A DNA stretch of 64,000 bases from Pseudomonas sp. WJP1 (GTDB lineage: Bacteria > Pseudomonadota > Gammaproteobacteria > Pseudomonadales > Pseudomonadaceae). The stretch lies in assembly GCF_028471945.1 (NCBI RefSeq), contig NZ_CP110128.1, forward strand, positions 2,530,501 to 2,594,500. The letters run 5' to 3'. Of the stretch, positions 16,858-24,976 are shown one piece after another. Position numbers and translations under genes: made by a program. The notes beneath the pieces are model-generated. The model did no database searches. It saw only the letters and a program-made list of their open reading frames with translations, and was not told the origin of the DNA. How positions within the stretch are numbered: position 1 is the stretch's first letter; every line of letters starts with the position of its first letter.

Positions 16858-17216
16858 ATTGTTGACTCCCTGGATGAGGTGTTTGGGTGCTGCGGGGAAC
16901 GGCCGTCCGATCTGGCGAGGGCAACCGTTCCCGGGATTCTCTAGGCTATAAATGGCACATAAAATTTCATTAATCAAACAAATGAAAAAAAACATATCAG
17001 TGCGCGACGAAAAATTGCATGCCTGCACTGTCACTATCGGCAGGACGAAATCGGGGAAGCCTGAAGTGCAACCGCTCAGGCTGGCAGGATGGCAGTAGCA
17101 GGTTTTAGCGGATCCAGGGAGGGGTGAAGCAGGGTGGTACGCGGGCACAAATGCGCCCAGTGACTCGCGGGGAAACGGTGCCCCGCGTTGTCACTTCCAA
17201 CGGAAAATCCAGCGTC
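16858..17216. promoter_or_regulatory. Promoter region of the amino-acid transporter operon
   Basis: This 359-bp gap contains an AT-rich stretch (about 16945-17000) unlike the GC-rich surroundings, consistent with a promoter for the minus-strand operon. It holds the dyad TTTCATT (16965-16971) / AATGAAA (16981-16987) separated by 9 bp. No ORF or REP is present. The right part (17000-17216) shows nothing recognisable. Confidence 0.5.
16965..16987. promoter_or_regulatory. Candidate operator dyad TTTCATT-N9-AATGAAA
   Basis: A perfect 7-bp inverted repeat about 108 bp before the binding-protein ATG, inside the AT-rich promoter zone. The RpiR-family regulator encoded at the far end of the locus is the best candidate to bind it (inference). 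Confidence 0.45.
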
Positions 17217-17648
17217 TCAAATTTTGTACTTGATCACGATCCCTTTGAGTTTGCGGCCATTGACGGTCTGTACGTCGCGAGCCCATAGCGGCCCGTTGAG
17301 GTAGGCACCTACCGGCTGGATATGGTCATAGACCACTACCACGGCATCGCCACCGAGCTTGGCGGATTCTTCCCGCAGTTTCTGTTCGACCTCGGTAATA
17401 GGCGGGGCGGGGTCGACGCTGGCGTCGATCAGAATTTCCCCCAGTCGAATGTGCGGGCGAAGGGGCTCGGAGCGCAGCACCACGACTTCACTGGGCAGGG
17501 TCGGTGCGGGATGTTCCACGCCGACGTAGGCGGTGGTCTGGGCATCGACTGTCGCGCAACCGCTGAGTGCCAGCAGGGCGGCGGCGAGCCCTCCCGCCAG
17601 CAGCGACAGTTTGAAACGGGTGGACCATGACGCGTCATGGGTTTGCAT
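17217..17648 (-). CDS. Putative lipoprotein, hypothetical
   Basis: Start chosen at MQTHDASW, preceded by GGAGGA; the longer ORF to 17804 overlaps the next gene. The N-terminus has a basic-hydrophobic signal with lipobox LALSGC near residue 35. The mature domain includes SEVVVLRSEPLRPHIRLGEILIDAS and LREESAKLGGDAVVVVYDHIQPVG, which resembles small YbjQ/'heavy-metal-binding'-like or DUF4156-type lipoproteins where a conserved AxxxGAxxVV pattern recurs. The assignment to a family is tentative; function unknown. Confidence 0.65.
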   Translation of the reverse strand: MQTHDASWSTRFKLSLLAGGLAAALLALSGCATVDAQTTAYVGVEHPAPTLPSEVVVLRSEPLRPHIRLGEILIDASVDPAPPITEVEQKLREESAKLGGDAVVVVYDHIQPVGAYLNGPLWARDVQTVNGRKLKGIVIKYKI

Positions 17649-17773
17649 GGTGGTGTCCTCCGAAGGGCCGCTGCCACGGGGGTGGCTTGTTGACGGTAGC
17701 AGACGGCCCGGGAGTTTCCAGAATGCACGACCGTTCCAGCTCAGGCTTGAACAGTGTCGTTGCACGCGCTCTG

Positions 17774-18187
17774 TTACTGGTCCTTCTCGCAGTTGATCAT
17801 CCACGACACGCCAAAGCGGTCGACCAACATGCCGAAACGCGCGGCCCAGAAAGTGGCCTCGAGCGGCATTTGTACCTGGCCGCCTTCGGCCAGGGCTGAA
17901 AACACCTGTTCAGCCTCCTTGATGCTGTCGACATTCAGCGAAATCGAACAGCCGCTCATCTCGTCGGTGGGGCGGTCAGGGGTGGTGTCCGAGCCCATGA
18001 TCGCCTGGTCGCCCACGGCCAGGCGGGTGTGGATGATCAGATTGTGCAGATCCTTGGGGACATGCTCGGCGGCAGGGGTTTCGCCGAAGGTCAGCATGGC
18101 TTCGATCTGCCCCTTGAGGCTTTCGGCATAGAAGGTGAACGCGGCTTTGCAGTCGCCATTGAAGATCAGGTAGGGATTGATTTTCAT
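17774..18187 (-). CDS. VOC/PhnB-like glyoxalase-fold protein
   Basis: Start chosen at MKINPYLIFNGDCKAAF, preceded by GGGAGC. The 137-residue protein has the PhnB pattern: NPYLIFNGDCKAAFTFYAESLKG, LIIHTRLAVGDQAIMGSD and the terminal DRFGVSWMINCEK. PhnB-like proteins have the vicinal-oxygen-chelate fold but usually an incomplete metal site, and their substrates are unknown. It is a stand-alone small gene ahead of the TetR regulator. Confidence 0.88.
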   Translation of the reverse strand: MKINPYLIFNGDCKAAFTFYAESLKGQIEAMLTFGETPAAEHVPKDLHNLIIHTRLAVGDQAIMGSDTTPDRPTDEMSGCSISLNVDSIKEAEQVFSALAEGGQVQMPLEATFWAARFGMLVDRFGVSWMINCEKDQ

Positions 18188-18278
18188 GATTGCGCTCCCG
18201 GTCAGTGGAAGGTACACACCGGATTGGACGCTTGGTTCAAGCGCGAATTCCGACGGCATCGACTGGGCAAGCAAAGCG

Positions 18279-18938
18279 CTAAATCGCGGCGGGAGCCTGG
18301 GTATTTTTAGATATTTTCTCGATAGGGCGCGCCAGGCTTATAGCCTCGCCCGTGCGCCGTGGCGCCAGCAAGCGCTCGATGGCGCCGCCGACCATGTTTT
18401 CCAGCAGTTCATCGTGCTCGCTTTCGTCCAGCGAATGGACGGTCAGCCAGCAGGGAGCGCTGTTGAGCAAGGCGGCGATGGCATGACCGGCCGCCAGAAG
18501 CCCCGACTCACTGAACCTCGACCGGGCGCCGAGGATCACCATCAATTGGCGTTCGTACTGCTCGCGCAACTGTCGAACCCGTGCCTGTTGCTCTTCGTTC
18601 AGGCAATCGCTGTCGCGTTCCACCAGGCGAAAATGCCAGGGCATCTCGCGATGCAGGTTCAGGTGTGCGCGGATCAGTCCGTTGATGCGGTCGCGTTTGG
18701 CCGGCGCCTGTTGCTTGATGCGCCCCAGCGTGGCCAGCAACTCTTCGTAGAATTCTTCGATCAAATCCAGCAGCAGGTGCTGTTTGCTCGGGTAATGGTG
18801 ATACAGCGAGCCTGGGGACAGCCCCAGGCACGTGGCGAGCTCACGCATGCCAACCTGACCGAAACCCTTGCTGGCGAACAGCTCCAGCACCTTGTCCCGG
18901 TATTCGGCGAAACGCGAGCAACGCTCAGGCATAGGCAT
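18279..18938 (-). CDS. TetR/AcrR family transcriptional regulator
   Basis: A 219-residue protein with an N-terminal TetR HTH: YRDKVLELFASKGFGQVGMRELATCLGLSPGSLYHHYPSKQHLLLDL. The C-terminal part is a helical ligand domain (EQQARVRQLREQYERQLM). Its start overlaps the end of the 3-hydroxybutyryl-CoA dehydrogenase gene by 14 bp, so the two are co-transcribed and it may sense an acyl-CoA or fatty acid (inference). Confidence 0.88.
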   Translation of the reverse strand: MPMPERCSRFAEYRDKVLELFASKGFGQVGMRELATCLGLSPGSLYHHYPSKQHLLLDLIEEFYEELLATLGRIKQQAPAKRDRINGLIRAHLNLHREMPWHFRLVERDSDCLNEEQQARVRQLREQYERQLMVILGARSRFSESGLLAAGHAIAALLNSAPCWLTVHSLDESEHDELLENMVGGAIERLLAPRRTGEAISLARPIEKISKNTQAPAAI

Positions 18939-19776
18939 GGAAGCCGCGCCCCGTCTTGCGTCCCAGGTAACCGGCGGCGACCATTTCCTTGAGCAATGGC
19001 GCTGGGCGGTATTTGCTGTCGTTGAAGCCGTCGTAGAAGGCTTGAAGGATCGCCAGCAGCGTATCCAGGCCGATCAGGTCCGCCAGGGCCAGCGGGCCGA
19101 TAGGCTGGTTGCAGCCCAGGCGCATGCCGGCGTCGATGTCCTCGGCACTGGCCAGGCCTTCCTGCAAGACCAGGATCGCTTCGTTGATCATCGGTACCAG
19201 GATCCGGTTGACCACGAACCCCGGGCGGTTGCCGGCGGTGATCGCGGTTTTGCCTAGGCGGGTCGCCATGTCCAGCGCCAGGGCGTGGGTGGTATCGCTG
19301 GTTTGCAGGCCGCGAATGACTTCGATCAGGCCCATCACCGGCACCGGGTTGAAGAAGTGCAGGCCGATGAAGCGTTCAGGCTGGCTGACACTGGCCGCCA
19401 GCTGGGTGATCGACAGCGACGAAGTGTTGGAGGCGATCACGCACTCGGCGCCGACCTGCGCGGCGATCTGCTGCAGCACCCGCAGTTTCAGGTCGAGGTT
19501 CTCGGTGGCGGCTTCGATCACCAATTGCGCATCGTGCAGGCTGCTGTAGTCGGTGCTGGTGCGGATCTTGTCGAGGGCGGCGTTTTTTTGTTCGGCGCTC
19601 AGGGTTTCCTTGGCGACCTGGCGGTCCAGGTTCTTGCCGACGGTGGCGAGGGCTTTTTGCAGGGCAACCTCGCTGATGTCCAGCAGGGTCACGTTGAAAC
19701 CGGCCAGGGCGCAGACTTGCGCGATGCCGTTGCCCATGGTGCCGGCGCCGATCACGCCAATGTTTTGCAGATTCAT
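18925..19776 (-). CDS. 3-hydroxybutyryl-CoA dehydrogenase
   Basis: Start chosen at MNLQNIGVIGAGTMG, preceded by AAGGAC. The 283-residue enzyme has the NAD-binding GAGTMGNGIAQVCALAG, the catalytic-region SNTSSLSITQLA and GLHFFNPVPVMGLIEVIRG (His-Glu pair) and C-terminal NRILVPMINEAILVLQEGLAS, followed by GPLALADLIGLD. It oxidises (S)-3-hydroxyacyl-CoA to 3-oxoacyl-CoA in butanoate or short-chain fatty acid metabolism. The short length is that of the Hbd/PaaH type rather than FadB. Confidence 0.93.
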   Translation of the reverse strand: MNLQNIGVIGAGTMGNGIAQVCALAGFNVTLLDISEVALQKALATVGKNLDRQVAKETLSAEQKNAALDKIRTSTDYSSLHDAQLVIEAATENLDLKLRVLQQIAAQVGAECVIASNTSSLSITQLAASVSQPERFIGLHFFNPVPVMGLIEVIRGLQTSDTTHALALDMATRLGKTAITAGNRPGFVVNRILVPMINEAILVLQEGLASAEDIDAGMRLGCNQPIGPLALADLIGLDTLLAILQAFYDGFNDSKYRPAPLLKEMVAAGYLGRKTGRGFHAYA

Positions 19777-19941
19777 GTTGCCGTCCTTTCGATAAACCCT
19801 GCGATACCTTGGCCGCCGTGATGGCCGAAAGCGTACTATTGCCACGAGTCTAGAGCCGGCACGGTGGTTGGCCTATGCCGAAACTGTTCAACGGCACTGA
19901 TGTTTTTTGCCATTTCGGGTGATGGGGAGCGAAGCGTTCGC

Positions 19942-20979
19942 ATGCGGGAAAAGGACTCGGTAGCCGCCTACTTCGTGCAGGCGATGATCCACGGGCTGGG
20001 AGACGATCCACAGCGTGTACGGGCTGTGCTGGAACAGGCCGGAATCGATCCGGCGCTGATGCAGGACCCCACGGCGCGGGTGTCGGCCAATGCTTTTGCG
20101 GCGTTGTGGCTGATTCAGATCCGCGAGCTGAATGACGAGTTCTTTGGGCTCGACTCCCATGGCATGCCGCCGGGCGCATTCGCCCTGATTTGCCGCGCCT
20201 TGATTCAGGAGCCCGACCTGCACAAGGCCATGCGCCAGTGCCTGGCCAACTTCGCCCTGTTCCTCCAGGACTTTCGCGGCACGCTGACCGTGCGCGGCAA
20301 ACGGGCGGTCATCAGCCTGGACAGCCAGGCGGTCAACGAAGACGTCAGCCGTTTCGGCGAAGAGACGTTCCTGGTGTTGATGATCAGCCTGCTCTGCTGG
20401 CTGGGCGGAAGGCGCATCCCGATCGACCGCGCGGACTTTCGCCATGCACGCCTGTCACTCAGCGACGACCGTCTGCTCTGGGGGCCGAACCTGACCTTTG
20501 GCGCCGAGCGCACCGAAATCGAGTTCGCCAGCCATTACCTGCGCCTGCCGGTGGTCCAGGACCTGGCGTCGCTCAAAGTGTTCCTGCGCACCGCGCCACA
20601 ATGGCTGGTGATCCGCTTTCGCAACCAGCACGGCCTGGCTTCCCAGGTACACCAACGCTTGCGCAACACCCACTACAGCCAGTGGCCGACCCTGCAGGCC
20701 TTTGCCCTCGAACAGCACCTGAGCCCCAGCACCTTCCGCCGCAAACTGGAGCGCGAAGGCTGTTCCTATCAGGAGATCAAAGACGAAGTACGACGCGCGG
20801 TGGCATTCGAACAGTTGCGCGAGAGCCAGGCCAGCATCGGCGATATCGCCGAACAACTGGGTTTCCAGGAGCCGAGTGCGTTCCACCGGGCGTTCAAGAA
20901 GTGGACGGGGGAGAGTCCGGGACGGTATCGGGCGCGGTTTCAGGGGGAACGGCTCGACCCGGCGGAGCCTTTGGCGTGA
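19942..20979 (+). CDS. AraC family transcriptional regulator (Arabinose_bd type)
   Basis: The start at MREKDSVAAYFVQAM is preferred; GGGGAG lies upstream and the ORF could extend to 19864. The 345-residue protein has an N-terminal ligand domain of the OruR/ArgR-like 'Arabinose_bd' type (GMPPGAFALICRALIQEPDLHKAMRQ) and a C-terminal AraC HTH (YSQWPTLQAFALEQHLSPSTFRRKLEREGCSYQEIKDEVRR; IGDIAEQLGFQEPSAFHRAFKKWTGESPGRYR). It is translationally coupled to the ABC exporter that follows. Confidence 0.9.
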   Translation: MREKDSVAAYFVQAMIHGLGDDPQRVRAVLEQAGIDPALMQDPTARVSANAFAALWLIQIRELNDEFFGLDSHGMPPGAFALICRALIQEPDLHKAMRQCLANFALFLQDFRGTLTVRGKRAVISLDSQAVNEDVSRFGEETFLVLMISLLCWLGGRRIPIDRADFRHARLSLSDDRLLWGPNLTFGAERTEIEFASHYLRLPVVQDLASLKVFLRTAPQWLVIRFRNQHGLASQVHQRLRNTHYSQWPTLQAFALEQHLSPSTFRRKLEREGCSYQEIKDEVRRAVAFEQLRESQASIGDIAEQLGFQEPSAFHRAFKKWTGESPGRYRARFQGERLDPAEPLA

Positions 20980-22790
20980 GCCCGGTTTTTGCCCGCTTCA
21001 CTTCGTTACTCGACCAGTCGCGGCGTGCCTTGCTGCTGGTCTGGGGCACCTCACGCGGTTTGTTCCTCGGCCTGGTGCTGGCAACGCTGATTGCCGGTGT
21101 GCTTCCGGCGCTGGCGGCGTGGCTGGGCCAGCGCATCGTCGACGCCGTGGTTTTCGCCATGCAATTGCACGCGCAGCAGGGCAGTGCGCCGTTGTGGCCG
21201 GTGGTGCGCTATGTGCTGCTGGAGGCGGGTGTGCTGGCCTTGCTGTCCGGCGCCCAGCGGGCGCTGTCGGTACAGCAGTCGCTGTTGCGGGTGCAGCTGG
21301 GGCAGAAGGTCAACACGATGATTCTGGAAAAGGCCCAGACGTTATCGCTGGTGCAGTTCGAGAATTCGGAGTTCTACGACAAGCTGGTGCGGGTTCGCCG
21401 CGAAGCCTCGACCCGGCCGTTGGCGTTGGTGATGAAGTCGCTGGGGCTGATCCAGAACATGATCGTGTTGATCAGCTTCGGTGTGCTGTTGGTGCATTTT
21501 TCGCCCTGGGCGCTGGTGTTGCTGGTGGTCGGCGCGTTGCCGGTATTTTTTGCCGAGGCGCACTTTTCCGGCGATGCCTTTCGCCTGTTTACCCGCCGCG
21601 CGCCGGAGAGTCGGCAACAGAACTACATCGAGACGCTACTTTCCCACGAGGGCTATATCAAGGAGGTCAAGCTGTTCGGTTTCGCGCCGCTGCTGTTGCA
21701 GCGTTACCGCGACACCTTTGCCAAACTTTATGCCGAGGACCGGCGGCTGACCCTGCGTCGCGATGGCTGGGGATTTGTCCTCGGCCTGCTCGGCACCGCA
21801 GCGTTCTACCTGGCTTATGCCTGGGTGGTGGTCGATGCCGTCCACGGCAGCATCAGCCTCGGCCAGATGACCATGTACCTGGTGTTGTTCAAGCAGGGAC
21901 AGGCGGCGGTGAGCAGCAGCCTGAGCGCCATCAGCGGTCTGTACGAGGATGGCCTCTACCTGTCGAGCCTCTATGAATACCTGGCCGAACCCGTGGTTGC
22001 CGACACCGGCCATCTGACGGTGGGCGCGGTGCCTAGTGATGGCTTGCGCTTCGAGAACGTTGGCTTCCGTTACCCGGGTGCCAGTCGCGCTGCACTGACA
22101 GGCATCGACCTGCACCTGGTGCCCGGGCACAGTGTGGCGCTGGTGGGGGAGAACGGTTCGGGCAAGACCACGCTGATCAAGCTGTTGACCCGGCTGTACC
22201 GTCCCGATCAAGGCCGCATCCTGCTGGACGGCAGCGATCTGCAGGCCTGGGAGGAAGATGCACTGCGCCGGCGAATTGGGGTGATCTTCCAGGACTATAT
22301 TCGCTACCAGTTCTCCGTAGGCGAGAACATCGGCGTGGGCGACACACTGGCGTTCAAGGATGAGCAGCGCTGGCAGCAAGCCGCCGCCGAAGGTATGGCC
22401 GCGCCGTTCATCGAGCGGCTCGATCGCGGCTACGCCACGCAGTTGGGGCGCTGGTTTGCCGGTGGGCTGGAGCTGTCTGGCGGGCAGTGGCAGAAAATCG
22501 CCCTGTCGCGGGCCTACATGCGCCGCGACGCCGATATCCTGATCCTCGACGAGCCGACCTCGGCACTCGACCCGGCGGCGGAAGCGGCGGTGTTCGAGCA
22601 TTTCAGCCAGCACACCCAAGGCCGCATGACCCTGCTGATATCCCACCGTTTTTCCAGCGTGCGCAACGCCGACCACATCATCGTGCTGGATCAAGGCCGC
22701 ATCCTTGAACGCGGCGATCATGCCACGCTGGTCACGGCAGGCGGGCGTTATGCGCAGTTGTTCGACCTGCAGGCGCGGGGCTATCGATAA
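20976..22790 (+). CDS. ABC transporter, fused permease/ATPase half-exporter
   Basis: The GTG start at 20976 overlaps the AraC stop (GTGA) and follows GGCGGAG, indicating translational coupling. The 604-residue product has six N-terminal membrane helices (residues 1-300) and a C-terminal ATPase: GENGSGKTTLIK Walker A, VIFQDYIRYQ, LELSGGQWQKIALSRAY signature, ADILILDEPTSALDP Walker B, LLISHRFSSV switch. The unusual LSGGQWQK signature and ENSEFYDKLVR coupling region resemble MsbA/peptide-exporter types. Substrate unknown; the AraC partner suggests inducible export. Confidence 0.9.
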   Translation: MSPVFARFTSLLDQSRRALLLVWGTSRGLFLGLVLATLIAGVLPALAAWLGQRIVDAVVFAMQLHAQQGSAPLWPVVRYVLLEAGVLALLSGAQRALSVQQSLLRVQLGQKVNTMILEKAQTLSLVQFENSEFYDKLVRVRREASTRPLALVMKSLGLIQNMIVLISFGVLLVHFSPWALVLLVVGALPVFFAEAHFSGDAFRLFTRRAPESRQQNYIETLLSHEGYIKEVKLFGFAPLLLQRYRDTFAKLYAEDRRLTLRRDGWGFVLGLLGTAAFYLAYAWVVVDAVHGSISLGQMTMYLVLFKQGQAAVSSSLSAISGLYEDGLYLSSLYEYLAEPVVADTGHLTVGAVPSDGLRFENVGFRYPGASRAALTGIDLHLVPGHSVALVGENGSGKTTLIKLLTRLYRPDQGRILLDGSDLQAWEEDALRRRIGVIFQDYIRYQFSVGENIGVGDTLAFKDEQRWQQAAAEGMAAPFIERLDRGYATQLGRWFAGGLELSGGQWQKIALSRAYMRRDADILILDEPTSALDPAAEAAVFEHFSQHTQGRMTLLISHRFSSVRNADHIIVLDQGRILERGDHATLVTAGGRYAQLFDLQARGYR

Positions 22791-22793
22791 TCC

Positions 22794-23771
22794 TCAGGAA
22801 TCCTGGTCGCCCCGTGAAGTCGTCGGCCCGGCGATCTGCGGTCTTGCCCGCATCAGGCCTTCCAGTGCCTGGCGATACTGGCTGCCGCCCAGGCTCATGC
22901 TGTTGTTGTGCGTGCCGCCGGGTATCAGCAACAGGCGCTTGGGTTCGTTGGCCGCATTGAACAACTGCTGGCTGAACCGCGACGGCATGAACTGATCGGC
23001 CAGGCCATGGACCACCAGCAATGGCATGTCGATGTCGACGATCTTGTCGATGGAGTCGAACTTCTGCGACAGCAACCAGCGTACCGGTAGCCAGTTTACC
23101 GGCAAGTTGTTGCCCGCCACTTCGGTGACGGCATCGCCAAGGGAGGTGAAGGTGGACTCGATCACCAGGCCGCGCACCGGGACCGGGCTTTTTGCCTTTT
23201 TCGCCTGGGCGGCCAGGTCCGCCGCCAGGTCGATGGCCACCGCACCGCCCAGGGAGTGGCCGTAGATCAGCCGTTTGCTGGCGTCCGGTTGCATCGTTGT
23301 GAAACGTTCCCAGGCGGCCCGGGCATCTTCGTAAACGCTGGCTTCCGAGGGCAAATCACCCTGGCTCTGTCCGAACCCGCGATAGTCAATCGCCAGCACT
23401 GAATAGCCCATGGCCCGCAACTGCTCGATGCGAAAGGCCTGGCCAGTCAGGTTCCAGCGCACGCCATGCAGGTAGAGGATCGACGGCGCGTCGCGGCGCG
23501 CAGCCGGCCACCACCAGGCATGCAGGTTTTGCCCGGCCTTGAAATCGGCGGGCTTGATGTCGAACTCCTGCACATCCCGAGGCAAACCGCGATACCAGCC
23601 GGCCGTGCCCGGTTCGACGCGAAACAGCAGCTCGCGCTCTTTGTACTGGAGTGCGCCGCAACCCACCGGCAGGCCGACGATCAGCGCGGCCATGCACAGT
23701 AGCGGCAGCCAGCGCAGGCGCAGACGGGTGAGGAGGGCAGAGGGCATCGGGTGGCTCACCGGTACGGACAT
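22794..23771 (-). CDS. Alpha/beta hydrolase, putative lipoprotein
   Basis: A 325-residue hydrolase with an N-terminal membrane/lipobox sequence (LLCMAALIVGLPVGCG), the oxyanion region SILYLHGVRWN, nucleophile elbow YGHSLGGAVA, and later VVHGLADQFMP (Asp) and GGTHNNSMS (His). It belongs to the BEM46/Serine aminopeptidase S33-like family. The substrate is unknown; a periplasmic or membrane-attached esterase is plausible. The start could instead be the second Met eight codons in. The ORF ends 3 bp after the convergent ABC exporter. Confidence 0.85.
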   Translation of the reverse strand: MSVPVSHPMPSALLTRLRLRWLPLLCMAALIVGLPVGCGALQYKERELLFRVEPGTAGWYRGLPRDVQEFDIKPADFKAGQNLHAWWWPAARRDAPSILYLHGVRWNLTGQAFRIEQLRAMGYSVLAIDYRGFGQSQGDLPSEASVYEDARAAWERFTTMQPDASKRLIYGHSLGGAVAIDLAADLAAQAKKAKSPVPVRGLVIESTFTSLGDAVTEVAGNNLPVNWLPVRWLLSQKFDSIDKIVDIDMPLLVVHGLADQFMPSRFSQQLFNAANEPKRLLLIPGGTHNNSMSLGGSQYRQALEGLMRARPQIAGPTTSRGDQDS

Positions 23772-23819
23772 GAAGTCCGCGTTTTAACAGATGCGCCCGC
23801 GGGATGGGGAAAAATGCGA

Positions 23820-23929
23820 CTTGTGGAAGTGAGCCCGGCTCCGGGCGGCGTTCCGACGATGGCGGTGTGTCAGTCGACATCGATGTTGTCTGACACTCCG
23901 CCATCGCGAGCAGGGCTCACTCCTACAGG
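23820..23929. repeat. Paired REP elements (inverted)
   Basis: GTGGAAGTGAGCC faces GGCTCACTCCTACAG, with the internal GATGGCGGTGTGTCAG / CTGACACTCCGCCATC arms also complementary. Confidence 0.8.
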
Positions 23930-23945
23930 TTTTTTGCTCGGCTCT

Positions 23946-24944
23946 TTAGTCCACGCGCAGCACGATCTTGCCGATGTGGTCGCCGGCCTCCATCCGCGCA
24001 TGTGCCTGCGCCGCCTCGGTGAGCGCGTAAACCTGGTCGATCATCGGCAGGCAACGCCCGGCCGCGAGCACCGGCCATACGTATTCGCGCAACTGTTCGG
24101 CGATCGAGGCTTTTTCTTCCCGGGTGCGGGCACGCAACAACGACCCGGTGATCGTGGCGCGTTTGCCCAGGATCGCCAACAGGTCGACCTCCTTGGCGAA
24201 AGCGCCGCCGAGGAAGCCCAGCATCACCAGCCGACCTTCCATGCCCAATGCCGCGATGTTCTGGTTCAGGTACGAACCGCCCATGATGTCGAGGATGACA
24301 TTGACGCCCTTGCCGGCGGTTTTTTCCTGGATGACCTGGACGAAGTCCTGATCGCGATAGTTGATCGCTTCGGCGCCCAATTGGCGGATGACCGCGCACT
24401 TTTGCTCACTGCCCGCGGTGGCGAATGCCTTGATGCCGAATTCGCGGCACAACATCAACGCGGTGGTGCCGATGCCGCTGGTGCCGCCGTGGATCAGCGC
24501 GTGCTGGCCCTTGCTGGCGCCGCCCATGTCGAACAGATTGGCCCACACGGTAAAGAAGGTCTCCGGCACCGCCGCCGCCTGCACCCAGTCCATGCCTTCG
24601 GGTATCGGCAGGGCCTGGCTGGCCGGGACTACGCAGTACTGGGCATAGCCGCCGCCATTGGTCAGCGCACAGACCTTGTCGCCGACGATAAAGTCGCTGA
24701 CGTTCGCGCCCACGGCGACCACTTCACCGGCCACTTCCAGCCCCGGAATCGGGTTCATGCCGGGTTTCATCGGGTACTTGCCGGCGCGCTGGATCACGTC
24801 GGGGCGATTGACCCCGGCGGCGTGCACGCGGATCAGCACTTCACCGACCCCCGCCGTGGGCACTGCCACCTGGCGCGGTTGCAGGACTTCAGGGCCACCC
24901 GGTTGGGTGATTTCAATCAGGGTCATGTCTTTAGGCAAATTCAT
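23946..24944 (-). CDS. NAD(P)H:quinone oxidoreductase, PIG3-type zinc-independent MDR
   Basis: Start chosen at MNLPKDMTLIEITQPGGPEVLQPRQ, after CAGGA. The 332-residue protein shows the MDR fold: AAGVNRPDVIQRAGKYPMKPGMNPIPGLEVAGEVV, then GGTSGIGTTALMLCREFGIK nucleotide-binding and a C-terminal FLGGAFAKEVDLLAILGKRATITGSLLRARTREEK. The 'TSGIG' and LLRAR pattern match the TP53I3/PIG3 quinone reductase subfamily, which lacks zinc. It precedes the MFS gene's end by 32 bp on the same strand. Confidence 0.9.
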   Translation of the reverse strand: MNLPKDMTLIEITQPGGPEVLQPRQVAVPTAGVGEVLIRVHAAGVNRPDVIQRAGKYPMKPGMNPIPGLEVAGEVVAVGANVSDFIVGDKVCALTNGGGYAQYCVVPASQALPIPEGMDWVQAAAVPETFFTVWANLFDMGGASKGQHALIHGGTSGIGTTALMLCREFGIKAFATAGSEQKCAVIRQLGAEAINYRDQDFVQVIQEKTAGKGVNVILDIMGGSYLNQNIAALGMEGRLVMLGFLGGAFAKEVDLLAILGKRATITGSLLRARTREEKASIAEQLREYVWPVLAAGRCLPMIDQVYALTEAAQAHARMEAGDHIGKIVLRVD

Positions 24945-24976
24945 TTCATATTCCTGTTTCGAGAATCTTTTGAGCT

